A DNA stretch of 64,000 nt, from assembly GCF_020544465.1 (NCBI RefSeq), contig NZ_CP066126.1:1426001-1490000 (forward strand), read 5' to 3'. Numbering within the stretch: the stretch's first letter is position 1; each line of letters begins with the position of its first letter. The notes beneath the pieces were generated by a model that was given only the letters and a program-made list of their open reading frames with translations, had not been told where the DNA came from and did no database searches. Position numbers and translations under genes: made by a program. Below are positions 24,911-34,391 of this stretch, in pieces. Origin of the DNA: Chromobacterium rhizoryzae (GTDB lineage Bacteria > Pseudomonadota > Gammaproteobacteria > Burkholderiales > Chromobacteriaceae).

Positions 24911-27046
24911 ATGAAGTTGAATTCCCATCTGTCCGCGGCGGCGCTGGCCGGCGTCTTGCTGGCGTTCGCGCCGGCCGCGTCCGCGGACGCGCCGCCGCAG
25001 GCCGAACGCCGGCCGCAAAAGTTGGAAGCGCACGGGGACGTGCGCGTCGACGACTACGCCTGGCTGCGCGACGACAGCCGCAGCCGGCCGGACGTGCTGG
25101 CTCATCTGGAAGCGGAAAATCGCTATGCCGAAGCCCAGCTGGCGGCCGCCGAGCCGCTGCGCCGCACGCTGTTGGCCGAGATGCGGGCGCGCATCGGCGA
25201 GCGCGACAGCTCGCCGCCCTTTGTCGACGGCGGCTGGCGCTATCGCGAAAGCTATGCGCCGGGCGGCCAGCAGCCGCGGCTGGAGCGTCAGCCCGCCGCC
25301 GGCGGCCGCTGGCAGTTGCTGCTGGACGGGAGCGAACGCGCCGCCGGCCAGCGTTACTACCGCTTGGGCGCCTGGAGCGTGGCCGCCGGCCGGCCCATGC
25401 TGGCGGCGGCGGAAGACCTGGGCGCGCGCGGCGCCTCGCGGCTGTCGCTGCGCGATCTGTCCAGCGGCCGCTGGCTGCCGGAAACGCTGGAGCAGGCGTC
25501 CGGCAGCCTGCAGTGGAGCGCAGACGGCGGCAGCCTGTTTTACGTCAAGCTGCACCCGCAAACCTTGCGCCCCTACCAGCTTTACCGCCATCGCCCCGGC
25601 CAGCCGCAGAGCCGGGACGCGCTGGTTTACCAGGAGGACGACGAGGCCTTCTCGCTGAACCTGTCCAATACCGCCTCGCGCCGCTATCTGCAATTGATCG
25701 CCAGCAGCGCCGACAGCTCGGAAACCTGGCTGCTGGACGCGCATGCGCCGGACGCGCCGCCGCGGCGTTTCGCCGCGCGCCGGCCGGGCCGCGAATACTA
25801 TCTGGATCACTACCGCGACCGCTTCTACCTGCGTTCCAACCACGAGGGCGGGCGCTTCGGACTGTACCGCGCGGCGGCGCCGGACGCGGATTGGGAGGCG
25901 GTGCTGCCGCCCGACCCCATGCGCGAACTGGACAGCTTCCAGCTGTTCCGCCGCTATCTGGTGGTTAAGGAGCGCGCGGACGGGCTGACCCGCATCCGCC
26001 GCATCGCCTGGCGGGGCGGCGAGGAGCGCAGCCTGGCTTTCCCGGACCCGAGCTACCGCGCCTGGCTGGCCTACAACCCGGACCCGGACAGCGGCCGCCT
26101 GCGTTACGGCTATTCCTCGATGAGCACGCCGACCTCCACCTATGAATGGGACATGGCCGGCGGCGGCAGCCGTCTGTTGCAGCGCAAGGCGATCGCCGGC
26201 TATCGGGCCGGGGACTATCGCAGCGAGCGGGTCTGGCTGACGATGCGCGACGGCGCGCGCGCGCCGGTGTCCTTGGTCTACCGCAAATCCTTGTTCCGCA
26301 AAGGCGGCAATCCCTTGCTGGCTTATGGCTACGGAGCTTACGGCACCAGCATGGACGCCGCCTTCGGCAGCCAGCAACTCAGCCTGCTGGACCGAGGCTT
26401 CGTCTTCGCCATCGTCCACGTGCGCGGCGGCGGGGAACTGGGCGAGGACTGGCACCGCCAGGGCAGGCTGGAACGCAAGAGCAACAGTTTCAACGATTTC
26501 GTGGACGCCGGCCGCGGCCTGCTGCGCCAGGGCTACGCCGCGCCCGGCCGCTTGTACGCGATGGGCGGCAGCGCCGGCGGCCTGCTGGTGGCCGCGGCGA
26601 TGAACCAGGCGCCGGAACTGTTCCGCGCGGTGGTGGCGCAAGTGCCCTTCGTCGACGTGCTCTCCACCATGCAGGACCCGACGCTGCCGCTGACCACGGG
26701 CGAGTACGGCGAGTGGGGCAATCCGGAACGGGCCGAGGCCTATCGCTGGATCAAGGCCTACAGTCCTTATGACAATGTGGCCGCGCGACGCTACCCGCAT
26801 CTGCTGGTCAGCGCCGGCCTGCACGACGGCCAGGTGCCGTACTGGGAGCCGGCCAAATGGGTGGCCAAGCTGCGCGAGCGGCAATGGCCGGGCCAGCGCC
26901 TGTTGCTGTTCACCGACATGACGGCCGGCCATCGCGGCCAGTCCGGCCGCTTGAACCGGCTGGAGGCGGCGGCGCGCGATTACGCCTTCCTGCTGACGGT
27001 GGACGCCGAGCCGCCGTCCCCGCCCGCGGCGCAAGCCGGAAGCTAA
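24911..27046 (+). CDS. ptrB: S9A oligopeptidase B-like serine peptidase with signal peptide
   Basis: This 711-aa peptidase has an N-terminal beta-propeller and a C-terminal alpha/beta-hydrolase domain. The catalytic triad is readable as S554 in MGGSAGG, D639 in SAGLHDGQVPYWEP and H674 in AGHRGQSGR. These contexts fit oligopeptidase B, which cuts after Arg or Lys in short peptides. A clear signal peptide (LAGVLLAFAPAASADA) suggests the periplasm, unusual for this largely cytosolic family. It lies between tonB and a hemoglobin-type receptor, which suggests a part in degrading heme-protein peptides. That role is inferred. Confidence 0.88.
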   Translation: MKLNSHLSAAALAGVLLAFAPAASADAPPQAERRPQKLEAHGDVRVDDYAWLRDDSRSRPDVLAHLEAENRYAEAQLAAAEPLRRTLLAEMRARIGERDSSPPFVDGGWRYRESYAPGGQQPRLERQPAAGGRWQLLLDGSERAAGQRYYRLGAWSVAAGRPMLAAAEDLGARGASRLSLRDLSSGRWLPETLEQASGSLQWSADGGSLFYVKLHPQTLRPYQLYRHRPGQPQSRDALVYQEDDEAFSLNLSNTASRRYLQLIASSADSSETWLLDAHAPDAPPRRFAARRPGREYYLDHYRDRFYLRSNHEGGRFGLYRAAAPDADWEAVLPPDPMRELDSFQLFRRYLVVKERADGLTRIRRIAWRGGEERSLAFPDPSYRAWLAYNPDPDSGRLRYGYSSMSTPTSTYEWDMAGGGSRLLQRKAIAGYRAGDYRSERVWLTMRDGARAPVSLVYRKSLFRKGGNPLLAYGYGAYGTSMDAAFGSQQLSLLDRGFVFAIVHVRGGGELGEDWHRQGRLERKSNSFNDFVDAGRGLLRQGYAAPGRLYAMGGSAGGLLVAAAMNQAPELFRAVVAQVPFVDVLSTMQDPTLPLTTGEYGEWGNPERAEAYRWIKAYSPYDNVAARRYPHLLVSAGLHDGQVPYWEPAKWVAKLRERQWPGQRLLLFTDMTAGHRGQSGRLNRLEAAARDYAFLLTVDAEPPSPPAAQAGS

Positions 27047-27055
27047 TCTTGATCC

Positions 27056-27081
27056 CCGCCGCCGGCCGCGCCGGCGGCGGG
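27056..27081 (+). promoter_or_regulatory. GC-rich intercistronic hairpin
   Basis: CCCGCCGCCGGC and GCCGGCGGCGGG arms around CG lie 10 bp after the peptidase stop and 125 bp before the receptor start. No T-run follows, so it is more likely an RNA-processing or attenuation hairpin than a strong terminator. Confidence 0.5.
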
Positions 27082-27205
27082 CTGGAGCCCGTCACCATGT
27101 CCATTTCGTCCCCCGCCTGGCCGCCTGGCCCGCGGCTCTCCTGTTCCAAGCCGTCCGTTTTCGCGCCTGACGCGGCGGACGGCGATCACTGTGGAGAGTT
27201 TGCTT

Positions 27206-29461
27206 GTGAAAAAGAAAATGATGGCCCGGCTGGTCGGCGCCGCGCTGGCGGTGGCAGCCGCTCCGGCCAGCGCGGCGGAGAACGCCGCCGGGCAGGGGAA
27301 TGTTGAATTCAAACCTTTGGTGGTGTCCGGAGACGCGCTGAGCGATGAGCAGCGCGCGCTGGAGAAACCCGGCGCGGTCAGCAGCCGCGGTGAAAACACC
27401 AAGCTGCAATCGCTGGACAGCATCCTGCGCGGGATTCCCGGCACCTATACCCAGATCGACCCGGGCCAGGGCGCGGTCAGCGTCAATATCCGCGGCCTGA
27501 GCGGCCTGGGCCGGGTCAACACCATGATAGACGGCGTCAGCCAGAACTATTACGGTTCGGCGCCGTCTTCCTTGAGCCACGGCGCAGCACCGTCAAGTTC
27601 CTTCGGCGCGCTGATCGATCCCAACTTCATCGTCGGCGTCGACGTCACGCGCGGCACCGGCGGCGGCGCCAGCGGCGTCAACGCGCTGGCGGGCAGCGCC
27701 AACTTCCGCACCCTGGGCGTGGAAGACGTGATCTTCGACGGCCAACAGCAGGGCGCGCGCCTGAAGTACAGCGTGGGCAGCAACGGCCTGGGCCGCAGCG
27801 GCATGGCGGCCGGCGCGGCGCGGACGGAACTGGCGCCCGGCGTGCGCTTAGGCCTGCTGGGGGCGATCAGCAGCAGCTCGATAGGCGGCAATTATCGCAA
27901 CGCCCAGGGCGTGGACAGCGAGGCCTTCGGCTTCGGCTACGACGAGCACTTCACCCAGAACCCGCAGTCGCAGATGTTCAAGGCCAATCTGCGCGTGGGC
28001 GATGTCCACGAGGCGGAACTGTCCGCGCGGCGCTATCGCAACAACTTCGTGCGCCGCGACATCCAGAGCGACGACTTCTACCTGAAGTACAACTACACCC
28101 CGCATTCGGAATGGCTGGACTTTTCCGTGCTGGCCAGCCATGGCCGCGGCCGCCAGGCCTATCAGCGCGGTTCCCTGTTCAGCTTCTACAACAGCAGCAC
28201 CGATAACATCGGCGACGCGCTGGAAGCGCGCAACAGCAGCCGCTTCAGCCTGGCCGGCGGCGACGCCACGCTGAGCGTCGGCGGCAAGTGGATGCGCAAC
28301 CGCTTCACCCGCAATGTGAACAGCATGGTGCAAAGCACCGACGACAACCCGGACGCCAACCAGCAGGCGATAGAAAACAATATATTCGCGCCGGCCGGCC
28401 GCCAGGAAATCCGCAGCCTGTTCACCGGTCTGGAGTTCCGCCGCGGCATTTACACGCTGCAGGCGGATCTCAACTACAGCCGCTTCGCGCTCAGCGGCCA
28501 TAAGCCGGCTTGCGATCCGCGCGTGGAATGCTTCCCGCAAGGCGCGGCCGACATCAAGCTGGAAGAAAGCGCGTTCAACCCCTCGCTCTTGCTGTCCGCC
28601 GAGATCAAACCCTGGTTCCAGCCCTTCGCCAGCTATGCGCGCACCATGCGCGGGCCGAATCCGCAAGAGGTCTTCTTCGCCAATTCCGGCGGCCAGTCGA
28701 TGAACCCCTTCCTGAAAAGCGAGCGCGCCGAAACCTACCAATTGGGCGTGACGTCGATGTTCCACGGCCTGCTGAGCGAGCGCGACACCCTGCGCACCAA
28801 GGCGCTGTTCTACCGCAGCCGCATCGCCGACTACATCTCCAGCCAGGCCTTCAATGTGTGCAAGGGCGGACGCAAGTGCACGCTGGATGAGTTTTGGTCC
28901 AATGGTTCCGACGACTACAACGACGGCATGACCATCTACACCAATTCGCTGACCCCGGTGCGCACCCGCGGTTTCGAACTGGAGGCGGACTACGACGCCG
29001 GCTTCGTCTACGCGCGGCTGTCTTACAGCCGCGAGCACACCAGTCAGCCGACCTCCTTCGCCAGCGGCATGTTCTCCGTCGGCAATGTCAGCGAGCTGCC
29101 GGACGAGTACTACACGCTGGATCTGGGCAGCCGCTGGCTGGAGCGCAAGCTGGAAGTGGGTGCGCTGTTCAAGCGCGACGGCGCCAACCGCCGGCTGTCG
29201 CCGGACCAGTTGCAGGACGACAGTACCAGCGCCTATCTCAAGGAGGAGCAGAAGGCCAATCCGGTCATCATCGACCTCTACGCCAGCTATCGCGTCAACA
29301 AGCAATGGCTGATCCGCGCCGGCGTGCGCAACCTGGCCAACCGCAGCTACTCCGAGCCGCTGAACACCTTGAATTCGCTTCCGTCGCAGTCGCCCGATAT
29401 CTCGCCCAACAGCACGGCGCGCGGCCGCAGTTATATGCTGGCCACCGAACTGCGCTTTTAA
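27206..29461 (+). CDS. TonB-dependent hemoglobin/heme-type outer-membrane receptor
   Basis: This receptor of about 751 aa has a signal peptide (GAALAVAAAPASAA), an N-terminal plug and a 22-strand-type barrel. The plug contains LDSILRGIPGTYTQIDPGQGAVSVNIRGLSGLGRVNTMIDGVSQNYYG, as in the hemoglobin/transferrin receptor family. The barrel has the FxAPxxQE-like region MRGPNPQEVFFANSG and ends in a terminal phenylalanine (MLATELRF). GTG 27206 was chosen for its GAGAG; ATG 27218 is possible. It is the last gene of the Fur-type exbBD-tonB cluster. The exact ligand, heme or hemoglobin, is not certain. Its TAA stop adjoins element A copy 4. Confidence 0.88.
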   Translation: MKKKMMARLVGAALAVAAAPASAAENAAGQGNVEFKPLVVSGDALSDEQRALEKPGAVSSRGENTKLQSLDSILRGIPGTYTQIDPGQGAVSVNIRGLSGLGRVNTMIDGVSQNYYGSAPSSLSHGAAPSSSFGALIDPNFIVGVDVTRGTGGGASGVNALAGSANFRTLGVEDVIFDGQQQGARLKYSVGSNGLGRSGMAAGAARTELAPGVRLGLLGAISSSSIGGNYRNAQGVDSEAFGFGYDEHFTQNPQSQMFKANLRVGDVHEAELSARRYRNNFVRRDIQSDDFYLKYNYTPHSEWLDFSVLASHGRGRQAYQRGSLFSFYNSSTDNIGDALEARNSSRFSLAGGDATLSVGGKWMRNRFTRNVNSMVQSTDDNPDANQQAIENNIFAPAGRQEIRSLFTGLEFRRGIYTLQADLNYSRFALSGHKPACDPRVECFPQGAADIKLEESAFNPSLLLSAEIKPWFQPFASYARTMRGPNPQEVFFANSGGQSMNPFLKSERAETYQLGVTSMFHGLLSERDTLRTKALFYRSRIADYISSQAFNVCKGGRKCTLDEFWSNGSDDYNDGMTIYTNSLTPVRTRGFELEADYDAGFVYARLSYSREHTSQPTSFASGMFSVGNVSELPDEYYTLDLGSRWLERKLEVGALFKRDGANRRLSPDQLQDDSTSAYLKEEQKANPVIIDLYASYRVNKQWLIRAGVRNLANRSYSEPLNTLNSLPSQSPDISPNSTARGRSYMLATELRF

Positions 29462-29552
29462 GAAGCTGCGTACGACTTGCTGCGCGTCGGCGATACGGCG
29501 TTGAAAACGCCTTGTCTCGCCTGAGCTCGCGAGATCATAAACAGGTTCAAAG
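29459..29552 (+). mobile_element. Element A, copy 4, internally shortened
   Basis: TTAAGAAGCTGCG at the receptor stop, CTGCGCGTCGGCGATACGGCG, then CTTGTCTCGCCTGAGCTCGC and GAGATCATAAACAGGTTC. About 45 bp of the usual centre is missing. The TAA of the receptor gene lies at its left edge. Confidence 0.7.
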
Positions 29553-29572
29553 CCAGGTCGTCTCAGGGTAGA

Positions 29573-29607
29573 TTGTCCAGGTTCCGGCATGACCGGAACC
29601 TGGACAA
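29573..29607 (+). promoter_or_regulatory. Perfect 15-bp inverted repeat upstream of the acid phosphatase
   Basis: TTGTCCAGGTTCCGG (29573-29587) and CCGGAACCTGGACAA (29593-29607) flank a CATGA loop, 24 bp before the start codon. It is too close to the start for a usual terminator and lacks a T-run. It may be an operator or a leader hairpin next to the ribosome-binding site. Confidence 0.65.
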
Positions 29608-29631
29608 GACCAAACGACAAAGGAGATCTCC

Positions 29632-30480
29632 ATGAACAAGCTCAGCCGCGCGGCCATCGCCGCCTTGTGCGCGCTCAGCGTAGGACACGGCGCGCAGGCC
29701 GCCGAGGCCGACAATCGCAACGGCCCGTCCGGCAACGGCGGCAATAATCTGCTGATCGCCGCCGCGGCCTGGAAGCAGACCGCGGCGGAATACCGCGCGC
29801 TCTACCATCAGGCTTTCAATCTGGCGCGGATGCGGCTGGATCAGGCGCTGGCGGCGCGCAAGCCCGGCGACAAACCGCTGGCGGTGATCACCGACATCGA
29901 CGACACCGTGCTCAACGCCGTCAATTACTGGGGCTATCTGATCCAGCAGGACCGGGATTTCTTCGACGACGCGATCTGGGACAAATGGATTCCGGAAAAC
30001 AAGCTGACCGCCACGCCCGGCGCGCTGGACTTCTTCAACTACGCCCAATCCCAGGGCGTGGAAGTGTTCTACGTCAGCAGCCGCGATCAGGGCGACAAGA
30101 CCTATGAATACGCGCTGGGCAATCTGCGGGCCGCCGGTTTTCCCTTCGTCGACGAAAAGCATGTGACCATTCTGCGCGACAGCTCCAACAAGGAGCCGCG
30201 GCAGAAGGAGATCGCCGCCCAATACCATGTGGTGGCGATGTTGGGCGACAATCTCAATGATTTTCAGCGCAAATACTATGTGAAGGATGTGGACGAGCGC
30301 GCGCGCTTGATGGAGGAGGACCGCGAGCTGTTCGGCCGCAAATTCATCCTGATGCCCAATCCCACCGACGGCCACTGGATGCGGGCGATTTTCGGCGACT
30401 CCGAGCCGCCGGCCACGGACCGCAACCGCGAGATCTTCAAGAAGGCGGCCAGCAAGTCCGCCTGGAAGCCGGCGCCCTGA
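29632..30480 (+). CDS. Periplasmic HAD-family acid phosphatase, e(P4)/class C-like
   Basis: This 282-aa protein begins with a signal peptide ending in HGAQAAEA. There is no lipobox cysteine, unlike the Haemophilus e(P4) lipoprotein. The HAD nucleophile motif is AVITDIDDTVLNAVNY; FYVSSRDQG is motif II and MLGDNLNDF motif IV. Related enzymes remove phosphate from nucleotides and cofactors such as NMN at the cell surface. AGGAG sits eight bases before ATG 29632, and a perfect hairpin lies just upstream. It appears to be a single-gene unit. Confidence 0.9.
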   Translation: MNKLSRAAIAALCALSVGHGAQAAEADNRNGPSGNGGNNLLIAAAAWKQTAAEYRALYHQAFNLARMRLDQALAARKPGDKPLAVITDIDDTVLNAVNYWGYLIQQDRDFFDDAIWDKWIPENKLTATPGALDFFNYAQSQGVEVFYVSSRDQGDKTYEYALGNLRAAGFPFVDEKHVTILRDSSNKEPRQKEIAAQYHVVAMLGDNLNDFQRKYYVKDVDERARLMEEDRELFGRKFILMPNPTDGHWMRAIFGDSEPPATDRNREIFKKAASKSAWKPAP

Positions 30481-30616
30481 GCGGCCGGGCCCGGCGGACG
30501 TTTGCGTCGCGCCGGGCCGGCCACTATGATAGCCGCGGGAGCGCCGCGCGCTGCCCTCGCTTCCGCGGCCGGCAAGGCCCGCCGCGGGTTTGATTCCTCC
30601 TCAATGTCTTGAAGCC

Positions 30617-31180
30617 ATGTCCGCCGACGCCACCGCCCCTCTTTCCCCGTCCGATTCTTCCGCCGCGCGCGAACTGGAGCCGGCCATCGCCCCTCATTTG
30701 CAATTGCTGGCGCACAGCGCCGGCGAGGAGGTGAGCCGGACCCGCGCCGGGCTCGGCCTGCTGCTGCTGTGGCTGAGCGACGACGTGCTGGGCGCGGTGA
30801 ACGCGGATTTGCAGGCCTTGGACGTGACCGAGAGCAAGCTGAACGTGTTGATGCTGTTTTCGCTGCAAGAGCAGGGCTGGTGGCGGAACGGGCCGCTGAC
30901 CCCGTCGGCGATCGCCGATTATCTGGGTGTGACCCGCTCCACCGTCACCGGCCAGCTGGACTGGCTGGAACGGCGCGGCCTGTTGCAACGGCAACTGCGC
31001 GACGAAGACCGCCGCAGCCTGGGGCTGAGCCTGACCGAAGCCGGCCGGGAACTGCTGAGACAGGCGCTGCCGGGCTTCTGGCGCGCCTGCCAGCGCCTGA
31101 CCGAGGCGCTGGACGAGAGCGAATGCGCGGCGCTTTGGCCTTTGCTCGCCAAAGTGTGGTGCCGGCTGAAAGCGGACTGA
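30617..31180 (+). CDS. MarR-family regulator
   Basis: This regulator of 187 aa has the winged-helix core LTPSAIADYLGVTRSTVTGQLDWLERRGLLQRQLRDEDRRSLGLSLTEAGRELL over about residues 103-157. About 45 N-terminal residues precede the dimerisation helix, longer than usual. ATG 30617 was chosen; the frame is open to 30590 but only from a TTG. It is followed, head to head at the stop codons, by a VOC-family gene. Its targets are not evident. Confidence 0.85.
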   Translation: MSADATAPLSPSDSSAARELEPAIAPHLQLLAHSAGEEVSRTRAGLGLLLLWLSDDVLGAVNADLQALDVTESKLNVLMLFSLQEQGWWRNGPLTPSAIADYLGVTRSTVTGQLDWLERRGLLQRQLRDEDRRSLGLSLTEAGRELLRQALPGFWRACQRLTEALDESECAALWPLLAKVWCRLKAD

Positions 31181-31190
31181 GGCCGCTTTC

Positions 31191-31670
31191 TCAGCGCGGC
31201 GCGCTGGGCTGAGCGCCGGCCGCCGCCAAGGCGTCCGCGCGGGCGCGGTCGCTGGCCTTGCAGCGGCAATGGCCGATCTGGTGCAGCTCTATCAGGTGGC
31301 CGGCCGGATCGCGCAGGAACAACTGCGTCAATTCCGGCGCGGCGACGTTGGCCTGCCGCCAGTGGGCGATGCCTTGCCGCAGCAATTCCGCCTCCGCCTG
31401 GGCGATGTCCCGCACCGCCAGCGCCACATGATTGTCCACCGGATCCTGATCCGCGCCCTGAGCGTACGGCGACACGCCGTCGTTGCCCAGCAGATGGATC
31501 TGGCAGTCGTTGCCCAGGTCCAGGAAAAACCCGGGCACCCCGGGGATGTGCCAGCGGCCGGCGTCGGCGTCCAGGCCCAGGACGTCGCGGTAAAACGCGC
31601 CCATGGCCTCAACCAGGCTCAGAGGCATGCGCAAGCCATGATGGTGCAATTCCAATACTTCGATAGCCAT
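31191..31670 (-). CDS. VOC-superfamily (glyoxalase/dioxygenase-like) protein
   Basis: This 159-aa metalloenzyme-fold protein begins LELHHHGLRMPLSLVEAMGAFYRDVLGLDAD, with the first metal-type His in the opening strand. It continues NHVALAVRDIAQAEAELLRQGI and ends RDPAGHLIELHQIGH, which supplies the usual final His/Glu pair. The reaction could be that of a glyoxalase, dioxygenase or resistance protein; the sequence does not decide. The 250 bp upstream contains a cluster of TATACGT-like repeats that may be a regulator site. Confidence 0.82.
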   Translation of the reverse strand: MAIEVLELHHHGLRMPLSLVEAMGAFYRDVLGLDADAGRWHIPGVPGFFLDLGNDCQIHLLGNDGVSPYAQGADQDPVDNHVALAVRDIAQAEAELLRQGIAHWRQANVAAPELTQLFLRDPAGHLIELHQIGHCRCKASDRARADALAAAGAQPSAPR

Positions 31671-31727
31671 TAGTGTGCTTCCTTAAGTGGAGGGTGACGA
31701 TAGAGGCGGCCGCCTGTCGCTATATAG

Positions 31728-31757
31728 TACGTTATACGTATTATACGTCAAGCGTAT
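31728..31757. promoter_or_regulatory. TATACGT repeat cluster upstream of the VOC gene
   Basis: ACGTTATACGTATTATACG and a following CAAGCGTAT give three to four overlapping half-sites of the type (T/G)TATACGT. The position, 60-90 bp upstream of the VOC start, suits an operator. The rest of the 31671-31967 gap is AT-rich (ATTTTAAATAACAAATTTAAA) and leads into pgaA; no other gene is seen. Confidence 0.5.
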
Positions 31758-31967
31758 TTTGAGCGGGACAGACGGAAACCTCAGCCAAGCCAGCAAGCCG
31801 CGCGCCAACGGCTATATTGCCTTCATGCAATGCGGGTAGTTTTTCATGCGGATTATTTTAAATAACAAATTTAAATAGAAAAAAAATTTGCTATCTAATT
31901 GGATGGAATCTAATATCTGTTTAATGACTTGTAACTTGATGTTGAGATAGACCTTGACGGGCCAAGC

Positions 31968-34391
31968 ATGACGCGAAATCTATTCACCAGCCTGGCGGCT
32001 GGTTTGTTGTTGGCCGGCGGCGCGGCGGGAGCGGAAACGCCGGTCTGGAAACAGCCGGAGTACGCGGTGGCCATCGTCCAGGCCCGGGCGGGGCAGACCG
32101 CGCCGGCGCTGGCGCTATTGGAGCGGGAACGCGCGCGCGGACCGTTGCCCGCGCCCTTGCTGGACGATTATCTGACCCTGCTGTGCTGGAGCGGACGCGG
32201 CGCGGAGGCCCTGCGGCTGCTGCCCGGACATGAGGCCGAGATGTCGGCGGACACCCTGGCGCGCTTGGCGCGAGCGGCGCGCGATCAGCGCGACGCGGCG
32301 GAAGCGACGCGGCTGTACCGCGTGTTGCTGGCGCGTCAGCCCGCGGCCGGCTATCGCGCCGGCCTGGCCATGGCCCAGGCCGAAGCCGGACAGGCCGCCG
32401 CCGCGCTGGCCACGCTGGACGCCGCGCCGCCCGGCGCGCCGGCCGACGAACTGGAGCTGAGCCGCGCGCGCGCTTACGTCTTGCTGCAAAGCGGGGACCT
32501 GACCCAGGCGCTGGATTATCTGATCCGCGCGCGGACGCGCTTTCCCGGAGACCCGGAACTGGAACGCAGCTATCTGGGCTGCCTGTTGCGCCTGGGCGCA
32601 CCATGGCAGGCGGACCAGGCGTCCGTCTCGGATCCCCGGCTGGCTTTGCAGATCGATTTCGACCGCGCGGCGACCTTGAGCCGTTGGGGACGCATTCAGG
32701 AAAGCCAGGACAGCGGGCCGGGCCGGCACGCGCAAACCGACGCGGCGCTGAAGCTCAATCAGGACATCGCGGCGCGGCCGGAAGCCGCGCGGCCGCCGTT
32801 CGCCGCGCTGGCGGCGGACGACCGCGTGCAAATGCTGCAGCAGCGCGGTCTGTCGGCGCAGGCCGTCGCCCTGGACCGGCAGAGCGCCGGCCAGGCGTGG
32901 TCGCCGTACGCCCGCGCGGCCTTGGCCGACGCCTATCTCAACCAGCGCCAGCCGCTGCGCGCCGAGGAACTGTACCGCTCGGCGCTGCGCGACGCGCCGC
33001 AGGCGGACGAGGCCTTGGATTGGCGCATCGGCCTGGTCTACGCCCTGCTGGAGTCCGGCCAGCACGCGGCCTGCCGCCGGGAACTGGCCGCCTTGCAAGC
33101 CGCCACGCCCCGGCAGAAGACCGAGCGCGCCAGCGGCCGACGCGTGTTCAATCCGGCGTTTCAGCGCGTGGCCTTGCTGGACGCGATGGTCACCGCCTAT
33201 CAGGAGGACACCCGCGGCGGCTGGGAGCGGATGGAAGCCCTGCTGGACGAGGCCTCGTTCAACCCGGAACTGCGGCAGAACCAGGGCAGCCTGGCCCTGA
33301 TGCGCGGCTGGCCGCGGCGGGCGCGCGGCGTGTTCACCCGGCTGGGCGTGGACGAACCGGACCAGCCGGAAGCGGCGGCGACCGGCTTGGCCGGCGCGGC
33401 GCTGGACCTGCAGGAGTTGGACGAGGCGGACCGTCAGTTGCAACGGCTGAACGAACTGGACGTGGACAACGCCGGCGTGCGCCAGTTGCGGGAGCGCGCC
33501 CGGCTGGAACGGCGGCCGGAGCTGGTGCTGGAAGGGAAGAAGGATTTGAGCGGCGGCCAGGGCGCGGGCGAGCAGAACGCCTGGGAGAGCTCGGCGCGCT
33601 TGTATTCGTCGCCGTTCGGCCACTGGCGCTTGTTCGGCCTGCATCAGCTGCAACGCGCCAGTTATGTGAACGAGACGGCGTCGGCCCGTTACGAGGCGCT
33701 GGGCATGGGCGCGGAATGGCGGGGCGAGCAGGGGCGAGGCGAATTCGGCCTGACCGGCCAGATCGACGGCGGACGGCGCGGCGGCGCTTTCGCCGGCTAC
33801 GACTGGACGCCGGACGACTATTGGACGCTGGGCGCGCGCTTTGAATTGAACAGCGCCGAAGCGCCGTTGAAAGGCCGCCTGGACGATGTGCGCGGCAACC
33901 GGACCCAGCTGAGCCTGCAGTACCGCGCCGACGACTACCGCAGCTACGCCTTGCAAGCCGAGGCCCTGTCCTTGTCCGACGGCAATCTGCGCCGCGCGGT
34001 GTCCGCCAACTGGGACCAGCGCTGGGTCAGCGGACCGCGCTACAAACTCAACACCATTTTGACGCTGGCGGCCAGCGCCAACGACGCGGTGACGTCCGCC
34101 CGCTATTTCAATCCGCGCGCCGACGGCGAGGCCTCGGTGACGGCGATGCAGGAATGGAAGCTGTGGGGCGAATACGAAACCACCTGGCATCAGCGCCTGG
34201 GGCTGACGCTGGGCACTTACACCCAGCGCGACTTCGGCGCCGGCGGCGTGTGGGGGCTGCTGTTGGAACAGGAGTGGCGCTGGGGCAGCCGCGGCAGCCT
34301 GCGTTACGGCTTCACCCGGGTGCGCCACCCCTATGACGGCAAGGCGGAAACCGGCAACAAGGTTTATCTCAATCTGGATTGGCGCTTCTGA
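31968..34391 (+). CDS. pgaA: PgaA, poly-N-acetylglucosamine outer-membrane exporter
   Basis: This 807-aa protein has a signal peptide (LAAGLLLAGGAAGAETP), a TPR-rich periplasmic half and a C-terminal 16-strand-type barrel ending in LNLDWRF. The TPR helices are visible as repeated ALALLERE, AEALRLLPG and AEELYRSALRDAP units. In E. coli PgaA lets deacetylated PNAG out across the outer membrane. It is the first gene of pgaABCD and its stop overlaps the pgaB start by one base. The AT-rich region upstream holds the promoter. No riboswitch or CsrA-rich leader was recognised. Confidence 0.93.
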   Translation: MTRNLFTSLAAGLLLAGGAAGAETPVWKQPEYAVAIVQARAGQTAPALALLERERARGPLPAPLLDDYLTLLCWSGRGAEALRLLPGHEAEMSADTLARLARAARDQRDAAEATRLYRVLLARQPAAGYRAGLAMAQAEAGQAAAALATLDAAPPGAPADELELSRARAYVLLQSGDLTQALDYLIRARTRFPGDPELERSYLGCLLRLGAPWQADQASVSDPRLALQIDFDRAATLSRWGRIQESQDSGPGRHAQTDAALKLNQDIAARPEAARPPFAALAADDRVQMLQQRGLSAQAVALDRQSAGQAWSPYARAALADAYLNQRQPLRAEELYRSALRDAPQADEALDWRIGLVYALLESGQHAACRRELAALQAATPRQKTERASGRRVFNPAFQRVALLDAMVTAYQEDTRGGWERMEALLDEASFNPELRQNQGSLALMRGWPRRARGVFTRLGVDEPDQPEAAATGLAGAALDLQELDEADRQLQRLNELDVDNAGVRQLRERARLERRPELVLEGKKDLSGGQGAGEQNAWESSARLYSSPFGHWRLFGLHQLQRASYVNETASARYEALGMGAEWRGEQGRGEFGLTGQIDGGRRGGAFAGYDWTPDDYWTLGARFELNSAEAPLKGRLDDVRGNRTQLSLQYRADDYRSYALQAEALSLSDGNLRRAVSANWDQRWVSGPRYKLNTILTLAASANDAVTSARYFNPRADGEASVTAMQEWKLWGEYETTWHQRLGLTLGTYTQRDFGAGGVWGLLLEQEWRWGSRGSLRYGFTRVRHPYDGKAETGNKVYLNLDWRF

